From the NCBI GenBank assembly GCA_005239175.1, contig SOPS01000004.1:744001-808000 (forward strand): 64,000 nucleotides of DNA, written 5' to 3'. Made by a program: the position numbers and the translations under genes. The DNA comes from a halophilic archaeon SHRA6. GTDB lineage: Archaea > Halobacteriota > Halobacteria > Halobacteriales > Haloferacaceae. The stretch's first letter is position 1; each line of letters begins with the position of its first letter. Positions 1-8,300 of this stretch are shown piece after piece. Under the pieces are notes generated by a model, which did no database searches, had not been told where the DNA came from, and was given only the letters and a program-made list of their open reading frames with translations.

Positions 1-309
1 GTTGATCGCGGCGATCGTCGGCGCGGGAAACGCCGACAGCGCGTCCATCACCCGGTGGCCGAGTTCGGCGTACGCCTGCGCCTCAGGGGTCGAGAGATCC
101 TGCATGTACGAGATGTCTGCACCGGCGACGAACGATCGATCGCCCGCGCCAGTCAGAATCAACGCTCGGGTGTCGGGTTCAACATCGGCGAGTGCGTCGG
201 CGATCGACTCGAGCGTCTCGACGTTCAACGCATTGAGCTTCTCGGGCCGAGTAATGGTGAGTGTCGTGACGCCGCGATCGGTCGTCTCGACGGTGATTGT
301 GTCAGTCAT
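1..309 (-). CDS. Enoyl-CoA hydratase/isomerase family protein, N-terminal part (cut by window edge)
   Basis: The reverse strand reads from ATG at 309 off the left edge, giving about 103 residues. The N-terminus MTDTITVETTDRG is followed by the crotonase pattern ITRPEKLNALN and by GAGDRSFVAGADI, which matches the oxyanion-hole and CoA-binding region (G-A-D-I) of the enoyl-CoA hydratase family. Members hydrate or isomerise acyl-CoA in fatty-acid or butanoate metabolism in the cytoplasm. The catalytic glutamates and the specificity region lie outside the window, so hydratase cannot be told from other crotonase-fold enzymes. An acyl-CoA dehydrogenase begins at the far right end of the window, but the two are 63 kb apart and not an operon. 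Confidence 0.85.
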   Translation of the reverse strand, partial: MTDTITVETTDRGVTTLTITRPEKLNALNVETLESIADALADVEPDTRALILTGAGDRSFVAGADISYMQDLSTPEAQAYAELGHRVMDALSAFPAPTIAAIN

Positions 310-421
310 GGCTGTGTCGCTGGATAGATTCGGCGATCGGACAAAAGGATTGCCGGTGACTGGCTGACTGAGAGTGCTGGTGGCCAGCTTCCGGCCCGCC
401 GGTACTACTGCAGTCGAACGG

Positions 422-706
422 TTAGTGCTGGTGGCCGGTTGCTTCCGCCAGCGTGACGCCGAACCGCTCTTCGAAGAGTTCTTCGGCGGTCTCGTTCATC
501 TCGACGAGTTCCTGTGGTGTCTCTCCCTGCGAGTGGTGGGCGAGCGCATGGGCGTGCTGGGCGAGCGCCTGCAGCACGATGTCGCTGATTACCTTCGAGG
601 GCTCCTCGCCCTGTTCTGCGAGCGTGTCGACGAGGCCTGCGGGAAGTTCAACGGTGTCGCTGTCGCCCTCGGGGCTCTCGATCGTGTAGGTTTCGGTGTC
701 TGCCAT
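422..706 (-). CDS. Small acidic conserved haloarchaeal protein
   Basis: A 94-residue acidic protein beginning MADTETYTIESPEGD. It has a predicted helical middle with several histidines (QALAQHAHALAHHSQ) and ends in GHQH. No catalytic motif or membrane segment is visible. It looks like one of the widespread short haloarchaeal proteins without assigned function, possibly the DUF7545 type, though I am not certain of the family number. It is read divergently from the SRPBCC gene at 819. Composition and codon use match the neighbours, which supports it over the overlapping plus-strand frames. Function unknown. Confidence 0.7.
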   Translation of the reverse strand: MADTETYTIESPEGDSDTVELPAGLVDTLAEQGEEPSKVISDIVLQALAQHAHALAHHSQGETPQELVEMNETAEELFEERFGVTLAEATGHQH

Positions 707-818
707 ACCCGAAAGAGGATAGGGCCACGTAAGGGTTTGTGGGATTCGGCACGCGAGTTGGGCAAATACGACTGCCCCGGCCTGTAGGAATTAAGACGCT
801 CTCGCTCTAAGGAGCAGT

Positions 819-1361
819 GTGGACGAACTCACCGTCAGCACGCTCGTGTACGCGCCGCCAGAGCGAATTTACGAGTTGCTCATCGACTTCCCACGATACG
901 ATCGCTATACGGAGTACCTCGATCGAGTCCGCCGCATGGAGGGCGACGGTGGCCCGGGAACGCGATACGCGCTGCGGTTTTCGTGGTGGAAAATCACCTA
1001 CACTGCCCATTCGCAGGTAACAGACGTCGAGCCACCCGGCCGAATTGACTGGCGGATTACGAAAGATATCGACGCGAACGGCTGCTGGCGGATTGAACCA
1101 CTCGACAGCGTGCCAGAAGATGCCCCTGCGGGGACTGAGACCGCAACGAGAGTGAGCCTGGAGGTCAATTTTGATCCCCACTCTGCGGACGCAGATTCGC
1201 TTGACCTCCCAATGTTCGTCAATGTCGGCTGGGTACTCGACAAGGCGATTCCGCTCATCAGACAGGAGGCAGAGCGCGTATTCGAGCGAGCAGTCGCCGA
1301 CATCGAAGGCCAGCGGCGATCGATCAATCTCGAGGTGCAAACGGATTCCGATCGCCTCTGA
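819..1361 (+). CDS. SRPBCC (START/polyketide-cyclase-like) family protein
   Basis: 180 residues from a GTG start (MDELTVSTLVYAPPERIYEL). The pattern 'v-yappe-iyell-dfp-y-ryteyl' is typical of the helix-grip START/SRPBCC fold (coenzyme Q-binding/polyketide cyclase-like), which encloses a hydrophobic ligand. Length and ending (about 30 acidic residues after the last helix) fit single-domain members. There are no catalytic residues to define a substrate. An overlapping minus-strand frame (807-1340) is an uninformative shadow. A second SRPBCC protein lies at 60729. The ligand is unknown. It may bind lipid or quinone, but this is inference only. Confidence 0.8.
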   Translation: MDELTVSTLVYAPPERIYELLIDFPRYDRYTEYLDRVRRMEGDGGPGTRYALRFSWWKITYTAHSQVTDVEPPGRIDWRITKDIDANGCWRIEPLDSVPEDAPAGTETATRVSLEVNFDPHSADADSLDLPMFVNVGWVLDKAIPLIRQEAERVFERAVADIEGQRRSINLEVQTDSDRL

Positions 1362-1395
1362 GTCTGGCTATCGTTGGGACTGGCTCAGAACAAGA

Positions 1396-2667
1396 TTAGC
1401 GTTCGATCGCGCTTGCGGCGCGGATGATCGTCTCCTCGCCGAATTTTGGGCCGATTAGCTGAAGTCCGACCGGGCGATCGTCAGCCGTGCCAGCCGGAAC
1501 CGAAATTGCCGGAAGGTTCGCGAGGTTCACCGGTACGGTGTTCGCGTCCATGAGGTACAACTGGAGCGGATCCGAGAGGCTTTCTCCGAGCGCCGGCGGC
1601 AGTACCGGCATCGTCGGTGAGGCCAACACGTCGACAGACTCGAACGCCTCATCGAAGTCCTGTTTGACCCACGCTCGGGCGTCCTGGGCCTTCTTGTAGT
1701 ACTTGTCGTGGTAGCCGGCCGACAGAGCGTACGTGCCGAGCAGAATCCGGCGTTTGACCTCTGGGCCAAAGCCTGCCTCTCGGGCAGCAGCGAACGACTC
1801 GTTCCAGTTGCCGTCTGAGCCACCACTCGTGCCGTAGCGAACTCCGTCAAACCGCGCAAGATTCGAAGACGCCTCCGACATCGCGATGACGTAGTACGCC
1901 TGAACGGCGTGTTCCAGCGAGTCCAGTGAGACCTCCTCGATCGTCGCGCCGGCCGCTTCAAGCGCGTCGATTCGGTCGTCGAAGACATCGACAACGCGAT
2001 CATCTGCGCCCTCCAGTAGATCAGTTATGACACCGACAGTGAGCGTGTCTATTTCACCGTCGGCCGCGGCCGCGTACGCCGAGTCTGCGCCCCCATCGTT
2101 GGTCGTCCCGTCGTTCCCGTCGGGGCCGGAGATGACGTCGAGCAGGCGCGCAGCGTCCTCAACTGTGTTCGCGAGTGGGCCGATCTGTTCGAGGCTGTTA
2201 GCGTAGGCAACGAGGCCGTACCGCGAGACCAGCCCGTAGGTCGGCTTGATTCCAACGACGCCACAGAACGCTGCGGGGTTGCGAACTGAGCCGCCAGTGT
2301 CCGAACCGATCGCCACGTCCGCCTCACCGGCGGCGACCGCAGCCGCCGAACCACCAGAGGAGCCGCCAGGCACGTGCCCTGGGGCGGCCGGGTTCTCTGT
2401 CGGCCCAAACGCGGAGGTTTCGGTCGTGCCGCCCATCCCGAACTCGTCCATGTTCGTCTTGCCGACGATCGTCCCGCCGGCGGCTTTGATTTTCGAGACA
2501 ACGGTTGCGTCGTACGGCGGGACATAGTCTTCAAGCATCGCCGAGCCGCACGTGGTCGTGACACCGGCGGTTGAGATGTTGTCCTTGACCGCAACGGTCA
2601 ACTCCGACAGCGGGCCATCGCCGTCAGGTTCGATCGTTTCCTCGGTGATGAAGGCGTTTGTGCTCAT
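1396..2667 (-). CDS. gatA: Aspartyl/glutamyl-tRNA(Asn/Gln) amidotransferase subunit A
   Basis: 423 residues. It is the amidase subunit of GatCAB, which releases ammonia from glutamine to convert misacylated Asp-tRNA(Asn) or Glu-tRNA(Gln). The amidase-signature triad is intact: Lys28 in AVKDN, cis-Ser103 in GGSSGGS and nucleophile Ser127 in GSDTGGS. The spacings of 75 and 24 residues equal those of well-studied GatA proteins. It is slightly shorter than bacterial GatA (about 480) because of a short N-terminus, as is usual in haloarchaea. The ATG at 2667 overlaps the gatC stop by four bases (ATGA), so the two are translationally coupled. gatB is not in the window. Confidence 0.95.
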   Translation of the reverse strand: MSTNAFITEETIEPDGDGPLSELTVAVKDNISTAGVTTTCGSAMLEDYVPPYDATVVSKIKAAGGTIVGKTNMDEFGMGGTTETSAFGPTENPAAPGHVPGGSSGGSAAAVAAGEADVAIGSDTGGSVRNPAAFCGVVGIKPTYGLVSRYGLVAYANSLEQIGPLANTVEDAARLLDVISGPDGNDGTTNDGGADSAYAAAADGEIDTLTVGVITDLLEGADDRVVDVFDDRIDALEAAGATIEEVSLDSLEHAVQAYYVIAMSEASSNLARFDGVRYGTSGGSDGNWNESFAAAREAGFGPEVKRRILLGTYALSAGYHDKYYKKAQDARAWVKQDFDEAFESVDVLASPTMPVLPPALGESLSDPLQLYLMDANTVPVNLANLPAISVPAGTADDRPVGLQLIGPKFGEETIIRAASAIER

Positions 2668-2942
2668 GAAACCGTCGGCCCCTTGAAGTAGCCGTCTTCG
2701 GTTTCTTCGGCGTTGGCCAGTGCTTCCACCTGGGAGAGACTCGATTCAACCTCGTCGGGGCGCATGACGTTGACTAGTTCCGTCTCGCTATCGACCGCGG
2801 GCACCTCGTCCAGCGCATCGAAGTACGAGAGAATTTCATCGAACTGTTCGGCGAATTCGGCGACATCCTCGTCGTCGAGTTCGATTCGGGCAAGCTCGGC
2901 GACGTGTTTGACCGCCTCACCGTCGACAGACGATTCGCTCAT
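2664..2942 (-). CDS. gatC: Aspartyl/glutamyl-tRNA(Asn/Gln) amidotransferase subunit C
   Basis: 92 residues from ATG at 2942 (MSESSVDGEAVKHVAELARI). The segment VKHVAELARIEL and the later 'fae-fd-il-yfdaldevp' are the GatC signature. GatC stabilises GatA in the amidotransferase complex. An upstream in-frame ATG at 2996 would add 18 basic, leucine-rich residues foreign to the family, so 2942 is chosen. First gene of a gatC-gatA operon with a four-base overlap. The 257-base divergent intergenic region to the TFB gene is markedly AT-rich and should hold both promoters. Confidence 0.93.
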   Translation of the reverse strand: MSESSVDGEAVKHVAELARIELDDEDVAEFAEQFDEILSYFDALDEVPAVDSETELVNVMRPDEVESSLSQVEALANAEETEDGYFKGPTVS

Positions 2943-3199
2943 ACAGTGGAGCAACCGTGCGCGGAGAGTAAGGGTTTCGATCGACCAAAGATACATACAG
3001 AGTCAGTTTCCTTCTCGTAAAATCGCAAGGCGTGATCGGACCGAACCGAACGATTAATCATCCCCGTCGCGTCGTTTAGTTTTCCAGAAAATATTTTTTG
3101 AAATTAACTGATAGTATTAAGTAGTTAGAAAACGATGTTATTGATACACAGAACAGTGGAAAAGAGACGCATCTTTCCCACCTGTTCTAGGATTCATAC

Positions 3200-4177
3200 A
3201 TGAGTGAGAACGTCCAACGTTTCACCGATCAGCGTACGACGGAGTACACGCGAGAAAGCGAGAAAACGGAGTCCTCCGAAGATGTCCGATGTCCCGAATG
3301 CAACGGGCAGTTGGCCACCGACACCGAGCACGGCGAAACTGTCTGTCGGGACTGTGGCCTCGTTGTTCAAGAAGACGAGATCGACCACGGCCCCGAATGG
3401 CGTGCGTTCAACTCCAACGAGAAGGACAAAAAGAGCCGCGTCGGTGCGCCGACGACGGAGATGATGCACGACAAGGGGCTATCGACCAACATCGGCTGGC
3501 AGGACAAAGACGCCTACGGCAAGTCGCTGTCGTCGAGACAGCGCCAGAAGATGCAGCGGCTGCGGACGTGGAACGAACGGTTCCGTACCCGCGACTCAAA
3601 AGAGCGGAACCTGAAGCAGGCCCTCGGCGAGGTCGATCGCATGGCCTCCGCACTTGGGCTGCCAGACAACGTTCGTGAGACGGCGTCGGTGATCTACCGC
3701 CGCGCACTTGGCGACGATCTGTTGCCCGGGCGATCGATCGAAGGCGTTGCCACGGCTGCGCTGTACGCAGCGGCCCGTCAGGCTGGAACACCCCGGAGCC
3801 TCGACGAGTTGGCGAACGTCTCGCGGGTTGAGAAAGACGAGATTGCCCGGACCTACCGCTACATTGTCCGTGAGCTGAAACTGGAAATAAAGCCCGCTGA
3901 TCCGGGGAGCTACGTGCCGCGGTTCGCAAGCGATCTTGACCTGTCTGACGAGTCCGAACGGCGCGCGCGAACGCTGCTTGAGACCGCAAAGCACGAGGGG
4001 ATCCACAGCGGCAAGTCGCCGGTCGGCCTCGCGGCCGCCGCGGTGTATGCCGCGTCGCTATTGACCAACGAGAAAGTCACCCAAAGTGAGGTCAGTGAGG
4101 TGGCAAACATCTCAGAGGTCACGATCCGCAACCGCTATCACGAGCTACTCGAAGCCGAAGAGAACGTACAGGTCTAG
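3200..4177 (+). CDS. tfb: Transcription initiation factor TFB
   Basis: 325 residues. TFB is the archaeal homologue of TFIIB and bridges TBP-bound promoters to RNA polymerase. Zinc ribbon: Cys31, Cys34, Cys49 and Cys52 (CPECNGQ...CRDCG). It is followed by the B-reader/linker region (DHGPEWRAF, with a DDKSRVG-like segment) and two cyclin folds from about residue 120 to the end (VYRRAL..., SPVGLAAAAVYAAS). Haloarchaea carry several TFB paralogues, so I give no number. The long AT-rich upstream region (about 3085-3160, with GATAGTATTAAG) is likely its promoter area. Full length and intact. Confidence 0.97.
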   Translation: MSENVQRFTDQRTTEYTRESEKTESSEDVRCPECNGQLATDTEHGETVCRDCGLVVQEDEIDHGPEWRAFNSNEKDKKSRVGAPTTEMMHDKGLSTNIGWQDKDAYGKSLSSRQRQKMQRLRTWNERFRTRDSKERNLKQALGEVDRMASALGLPDNVRETASVIYRRALGDDLLPGRSIEGVATAALYAAARQAGTPRSLDELANVSRVEKDEIARTYRYIVRELKLEIKPADPGSYVPRFASDLDLSDESERRARTLLETAKHEGIHSGKSPVGLAAAAVYAASLLTNEKVTQSEVSEVANISEVTIRNRYHELLEAEENVQV

Positions 4178-4351
4178 TGAACACACAAGAAGTGTAAGAC
4201 GTCTGGTTGATCGGTGGCCGCCCTGCCCCGCCGATCCCGCGATCGCGCCACAATCCTTCCTCCTCAGACAGGTGACGACTTGCCGGCCGTGCAGTCGGTC
4301 GTCGATCGCCGCGTCCGTAATCGCTAACAGCGACGTCACAGACCGTATGGT

Positions 4352-4831
4352 ATGGAGACGACGCGGCACTTTACCGCGACGACGTACATCGTCCACGATG
4401 GCGCAACGGCACTGCATCACCACGATCGCCTCGGAATCCGGGTTCCACCGGGTGGACACGTTGATCGCGACGAGCTTCCGCACGAGGCCGCGCTCCGAGA
4501 GGTCCGTGAAGAGACCGGATTAGCGCCGACACTCGTTGACGATACCGAACCGGTCGACGCGCCAGCAGGAGAAACGCTCCCCGACCCCAGACACATGATG
4601 CTGTACAACATCAACGTCCACGAGGACGGCACGATCGGTCACCAGCACATCGATCACGTCTACTTTGCAGCGGTCGACAGCCGTGAGATCGATCCTGCGC
4701 CGGGCGAGGCCGATCCATCGCTGTGGGAGTGGTATACTGCCGAAGAACTCCGATCGAGCACGGTCGACAGCGATACTACCTCGATCGGCTGTGAGGCAAT
4801 CGACACAGTCGGCCGAGCGGTGCGCCGATAG
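4352..4831 (+). CDS. NUDIX hydrolase
   Basis: 159 residues from ATG at 4352 (METTRHFTATTYIVHDG). The NUDIX box is complete: G-x5-E-x7-R-E-U-x-E-E-x-G-U is seen as GGHVDRDE LPHEAALREVREETGL at roughly residues 34-58, with the metal-binding glutamates in REVREE. It hydrolyses a nucleoside diphosphate linked to another moiety. The substrate cannot be told from the motif. The N-terminal 'RHFTATTYIVHDGA-ALHHHDRLG' is common in haloarchaeal members. Monocistronic, starting 174 bases after tfb. A minus-strand frame over its start (4145-4483) is a shadow. Confidence 0.9.
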   Translation: METTRHFTATTYIVHDGATALHHHDRLGIRVPPGGHVDRDELPHEAALREVREETGLAPTLVDDTEPVDAPAGETLPDPRHMMLYNINVHEDGTIGHQHIDHVYFAAVDSREIDPAPGEADPSLWEWYTAEELRSSTVDSDTTSIGCEAIDTVGRAVRR

Positions 4832-4871
4832 GCCTGCGAGTATTTATTCTGTCAACTGTATCGGTTCCTAT

Positions 4872-6170
4872 ATGGAGTTTCCCGACCGGGCGACTGTCGC
4901 CGAGTTGATCGACCCGATCGAGTTGCCCACCTTTGTGCGAATACGGTACGAACCAGCCGCCGAGCGCGTCGAATCCCCGGGCGAGCGGGCCAGAGCAGAG
5001 CTCGATCGGCTCTCGTTTTCGGCGGTCGATCGCGGGGGGACCGTCGCGGTCGCCGTCGGGAGCCGAGGGATCGACGCGATCGACGAGGTGGTCGCAGGCG
5101 TCGTTTCGGGACTCCACGATCGCGGCTTCGAGCCGATACTCGTGCCGGCGATGGGGAGCCACGGCGGAGCGACCGCTGACGGACAACGAGAGGTCCTTGC
5201 GTCGCTTGGGATCACGCCCGATCGAGTCGATGCGCCGATCGACGCCCGAATGACAGTCGACTCGATTAGCAGCGTCACCGTCGGTAGACAAGAGATGCCG
5301 GTGTACGTTTCGACGGCCGCCGCAGCCGCAGACGCGATTGTTGTTATCAACCGGGTGAAAGCACATACTAATTTCACGGGTCGAATCGAAAGCGGCCTGA
5401 CGAAGATGGCCGTCGTCGGGCTGGGCAAACAGCGGGGCGCAAAGGCGTTTCACTCAACCGCGATCGCGGCGGGCTACGTCGAAACACTGGATACCGCCTT
5501 TGAGAAAATCCAAGAACACACGCCGATCGTCGGCGGAATCGCGCTCGTCGAAAACTTCTACGAGGAGCTCGCGGTTGTCGAAGGGATTCCAACAGCGGCC
5601 TTTCGCGATCGCGAGCCCGAGCTGTTGACAGAGGCGAACGAGGCGATGGCGACGTTGCCGGTCGACAGCCTCGATCTGCTCGTCGTCGACGAGATGGGGA
5701 AAGATATCTCCGGAGCGGGAATGGATACGAACGTAATCGGGCGGTATCGTGTCCTGAACGCGCCCGATCCCCAAACGCCGGATATCGATCTGATCTACGC
5801 CCGCGGGCTTACCGACGGGACCGAGGGAAACGGGATCGGGATCGGTCTCGCCGATGTCACTCGGCGGGCGGCGGTTGAGGAGCTCTCACTACAGAAAACG
5901 TACACCAACGCGATCACGAGCGGCTCGCTGTCGAAAGCGTCCGTGCCGCTCGTAGCGCCCGACGATGAACTCGCGCTCGCAGTTGCGTGCTCGGCGCTGG
6001 GCGGATACGACCCTGAGACAGTACGGATCGCGTGGATCGAATCGACGGCCGAACTGAGCGATATGTGGGCCTCACACGCCTTGCTCGAAGACCTTCCAGC
6101 CGGCGCGACCGTCATTGAGAAAGCGAAACTTTCGTTTGAAGATGGAACGGCCGCTTTCGAATTGTTATAA
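4872..6170 (+). CDS. LarA-like (DUF2088, lactate racemase domain) protein
   Basis: 432 residues from ATG at 4872, where a TATA-like 'TATTTATTC' lies about 30 bases upstream. An in-frame start at 4665 would run back through the NUDIX gene and is rejected. The N-terminal 'VPAMGSHGGATADGQ' and the central 'NRVKAHTNFTG...ESGLTKM' and 'GLGKQRGA' segments are hallmarks of the DUF2088/LarA superfamily. The founding member racemises lactate with a tethered nickel pincer cofactor. Whether this protein binds that cofactor is unclear. No larB/larC/larE homologues are adjacent, so racemase activity is not implied. Cytoplasmic, no signal peptide. Its stop is two bases from the convergent gene at 6173. Confidence 0.78.
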   Translation: MEFPDRATVAELIDPIELPTFVRIRYEPAAERVESPGERARAELDRLSFSAVDRGGTVAVAVGSRGIDAIDEVVAGVVSGLHDRGFEPILVPAMGSHGGATADGQREVLASLGITPDRVDAPIDARMTVDSISSVTVGRQEMPVYVSTAAAAADAIVVINRVKAHTNFTGRIESGLTKMAVVGLGKQRGAKAFHSTAIAAGYVETLDTAFEKIQEHTPIVGGIALVENFYEELAVVEGIPTAAFRDREPELLTEANEAMATLPVDSLDLLVVDEMGKDISGAGMDTNVIGRYRVLNAPDPQTPDIDLIYARGLTDGTEGNGIGIGLADVTRRAAVEELSLQKTYTNAITSGSLSKASVPLVAPDDELALAVACSALGGYDPETVRIAWIESTAELSDMWASHALLEDLPAGATVIEKAKLSFEDGTAAFELL

Positions 6171-6172
6171 GC

Positions 6173-7297
6173 TCACGCACACAACGATCGGATGTACTGG
6201 CCGACGTGATCGTCCATTCGGCGTTTGAACCCGTTTTGGCGGGCGAGCCGATCGAGTTCACGGCTCACGTAGGTTCCGTACTGGACAGCCTTTTTGTCAG
6301 CGGTGGCGATCCGATCGGGGAGTGTCTCCGCGGCGATCTGTCTGAGTGCGATTTTTCGCTCTGTCGGTGTCGCAAGGAGCGACGGAGGTAGTCTGAGCGC
6401 CGAGGCAACGACGCGATCGTGGAGATATGGGGTGACTGGCTCGACATCAACCGCACCCAACGCGAGCACGTCGCGTTCGAGCTGGTCAGGGAGCGTTCTG
6501 AGAATTTCGCGGACGGCCCCACGGACCGTCGTCGCATCAACGCGGTGGTCGTCCGCCGGCTCGACGTGTTTCGCGTAGCCGCCGAACAACTCGTCAGCGC
6601 CCTGGCCGAGCACAAGCCGATCGTACCCGTCATCGGCTGCGGCCTCAGCGGCGAGAAACAGCGGGAGAGCGATGGCAATATCCATCGGGTTCGTCCGACC
6701 GATCGCCTGGGCGAGCCGCGGAACCGCCTCAATTAGGTCGTCGTGAGAGAGCTCGACGACTCGAAGTTCGCGGTGCATGAGCGAGGCCGCCTCGCTCGCT
6801 GCCTCGATGTCGTGTGAGCCAGGAAACCCCGCGACGTAGCAAGGGGCGTCCTCGAATCCGGTTGCGACAAGTGCTGAGTCGACCCCACCGGAGAACGCAA
6901 CCGCAACTCTGTCTGGATCGATCGACCTCAGCGTGTCCTCTATCGCCGCGGCGAGATCCTCGATCGCGTCGCGCTCGGGGCGCACCTCGGGCTCAGGGAG
7001 CGACCATCGCTGCTCAGTGCCGTTCTCGGCTGTCGCGATCGATCCTGCAGCGAATGAAACTGGGTCTGCGAGCGCGGTTGGGTCGAACGCGATCGACGCC
7101 GATTCCGGCGAACTGGTTCCAGCAGCGGCCTCGTAAAACAACGGTTGTCGGCCGAGCACGTCACGGACGATCGTTGGGCCATGTTCAGGGTGCGTGAGCC
7201 GCCCCCCAAACCCCGCGGTTCCCGGAAGCGGGTCGGCGGTGTCGATCGCCGTGCGAACAGTCAGTTCGTCGGTGCCTCGGAGCATCGACACGGTCAC
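6173..7297 (-). CDS. Asparagine-synthase-like ATP-pyrophosphatase domain protein
   Basis: 374 residues. The C-terminal AsnB synthetase domain contains the PP-loop SGGVDSA (about residues 134-140), followed by 'LGQGADELFGGY' and a conserved helical end. Asparagine synthases make asparagine from aspartate, ATP and glutamine. Here the N-terminal glutaminase half is reduced to about 100 residues and starts MTVSMLRG, with no Cys at position 2. It therefore cannot act as a glutamine amidotransferase in the usual way and may use free ammonia or adenylate another substrate. Its start overlaps the stop of the PHP gene by four bases (ATGA), so the two form an operon. Confidence 0.82.
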   Translation of the reverse strand: MTVSMLRGTDELTVRTAIDTADPLPGTAGFGGRLTHPEHGPTIVRDVLGRQPLFYEAAAGTSSPESASIAFDPTALADPVSFAAGSIATAENGTEQRWSLPEPEVRPERDAIEDLAAAIEDTLRSIDPDRVAVAFSGGVDSALVATGFEDAPCYVAGFPGSHDIEAASEAASLMHRELRVVELSHDDLIEAVPRLAQAIGRTNPMDIAIALPLFLAAEAAADDGYDRLVLGQGADELFGGYAKHVEPADDHRVDATTVRGAVREILRTLPDQLERDVLALGAVDVEPVTPYLHDRVVASALRLPPSLLATPTERKIALRQIAAETLPDRIATADKKAVQYGTYVSRELDRLARQNGFKRRMDDHVGQYIRSLCA

Positions 7298-7977
7298 AGG
7301 AACTCGCCGATCGCCCGCCGGACACGGCGTTTCACACCGCCGGCGGCCTGTTGAAAGCTGATATGCCAGGGCGTCCGTTGGCCGATCACACTCGTGCGGC
7401 CGGTCCGAATTGCGTCGAGGATCGCCTCCTCGGAGCGATCGTCCACGCCGACCTCCGTAACGGCCTGGCCGACCATTTCGGAGATGTGGGCGTCGCTTCC
7501 GGCGGTCATGGGAAGACCGTGTTCGATCGCGAACTGCTCGGCTTTGCGGTTCGCAAGCCCAGTCAACAGCCGTGAGTTGTACACTTCGATCCCGTCAGCG
7601 CTCGCCAACTGCCCGGTCGTAATGTGTGGCGCGACGCCGTGGCGGGACTTTTGAAATGGGTGAGGAACCACTGCGATACCTCCCTGTTCGCGAATTCGAT
7701 CGAGCGTTTCGTCGTAGGAGAGTCCGGCGGGGATGCGCTCGGAGATCCCAAACGCGAGAACGTGGCCAGCCGCGGAGGTGACTTCCATCCCGCGGATGCC
7801 GACGAGTCCGTACTCCTCGGCGAGGTCGGCGGCGGCGAGGCTCGCGTCGATCTCGTCGTGGTCGGTGACCGCGATCGCGTCGAGCCCAACGGCCTCTGCC
7901 TGCTCCAACAGCAGTTCGATTGGATCCCGGCCGTCGTACGAAAGCGCGGAGTGGGTGTGGAGCTCGACGGTTAACAC
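7294..7977 (-). CDS. PHP-domain metal-dependent phosphoesterase family protein
   Basis: 227 residues from a GTG start (MLTVELHTHSALSYDGRDP). The start is chosen because HTH must lie close to the N-terminus in this family. An ATG nine codons upstream would add an arginine-rich stretch. PHP motifs visible are ELHTHS (HxH), 'LDAIAVTDHDEID' (DHD), a middle 'VVPHPF' and a late 'GSDAH'. These residues bind the metal cluster of the polymerase-and-histidinol-phosphatase superfamily. Likely a cytoplasmic phosphoesterase of unknown substrate. It is translationally coupled to the asparagine-synthase-like gene, which suggests a common pathway. Confidence 0.85.
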   Translation of the reverse strand: MLTVELHTHSALSYDGRDPIELLLEQAEAVGLDAIAVTDHDEIDASLAAADLAEEYGLVGIRGMEVTSAAGHVLAFGISERIPAGLSYDETLDRIREQGGIAVVPHPFQKSRHGVAPHITTGQLASADGIEVYNSRLLTGLANRKAEQFAIEHGLPMTAGSDAHISEMVGQAVTEVGVDDRSEEAILDAIRTGRTSVIGQRTPWHISFQQAAGGVKRRVRRAIGEFL

Positions 7978-8052
7978 GGCTCTGTGTAAGCGGGATGACC
8001 TCAAAAATCGCCCGATACGATTCGCCGCGGAGCGATCACGGCGATTCGGCGA

Positions 8053-8229
8053 TTAGGCGCTCCGCAGCGAGGGCCCAACGATGAGGACCGTCACAAGCGC
8101 CGCGAGAATGACGCCAACGCCGTACAGTTGTGTGAGAAGGTCAGCCTGTGTCATTTCGAGGGCGATAACTGCCGCGCCGGCAATCGCGAGCAGGACACCG
8201 ACCCCGCCCCAGATAGCGTTTTCGTCCAT
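8053..8229 (-). CDS. Small two-helix membrane protein, haloarchaeal
   Basis: 58 residues starting MDENAIWGGVGVLLAIAGAA. There are two hydrophobic segments, roughly residues 6-23 and 31-51, separated by a short loop with DLLTQ. The ATG at 8229 is preferred over one three codons upstream because it sits directly before the acidic N-terminus and 25-30 bases after an AT-rich stretch. No catalytic motif. Many haloarchaeal genomes hold a similar protein of unknown function. It is divergent from the CinA-like gene at 8301. Confidence 0.65.
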   Translation of the reverse strand: MDENAIWGGVGVLLAIAGAAVIALEMTQADLLTQLYGVGVILAALVTVLIVGPSLRSA

Positions 8230-8300
8230 ATTCGGCACTCACACCACGGCCTTTGAATAATCAATCGGTTTAATCCTGTGGCGCTCGTCGTCCACAGCGT

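Noticed and set aside
807-1340. Minus-strand frame over the SRPBCC gene
   Set aside because: No family features. The plus frame has the START fold pattern.
4145-4483. Minus-strand frame over the NUDIX start
   Set aside because: Basic, no domain. Shadow of the plus-strand NUDIX gene, whose motif is complete.
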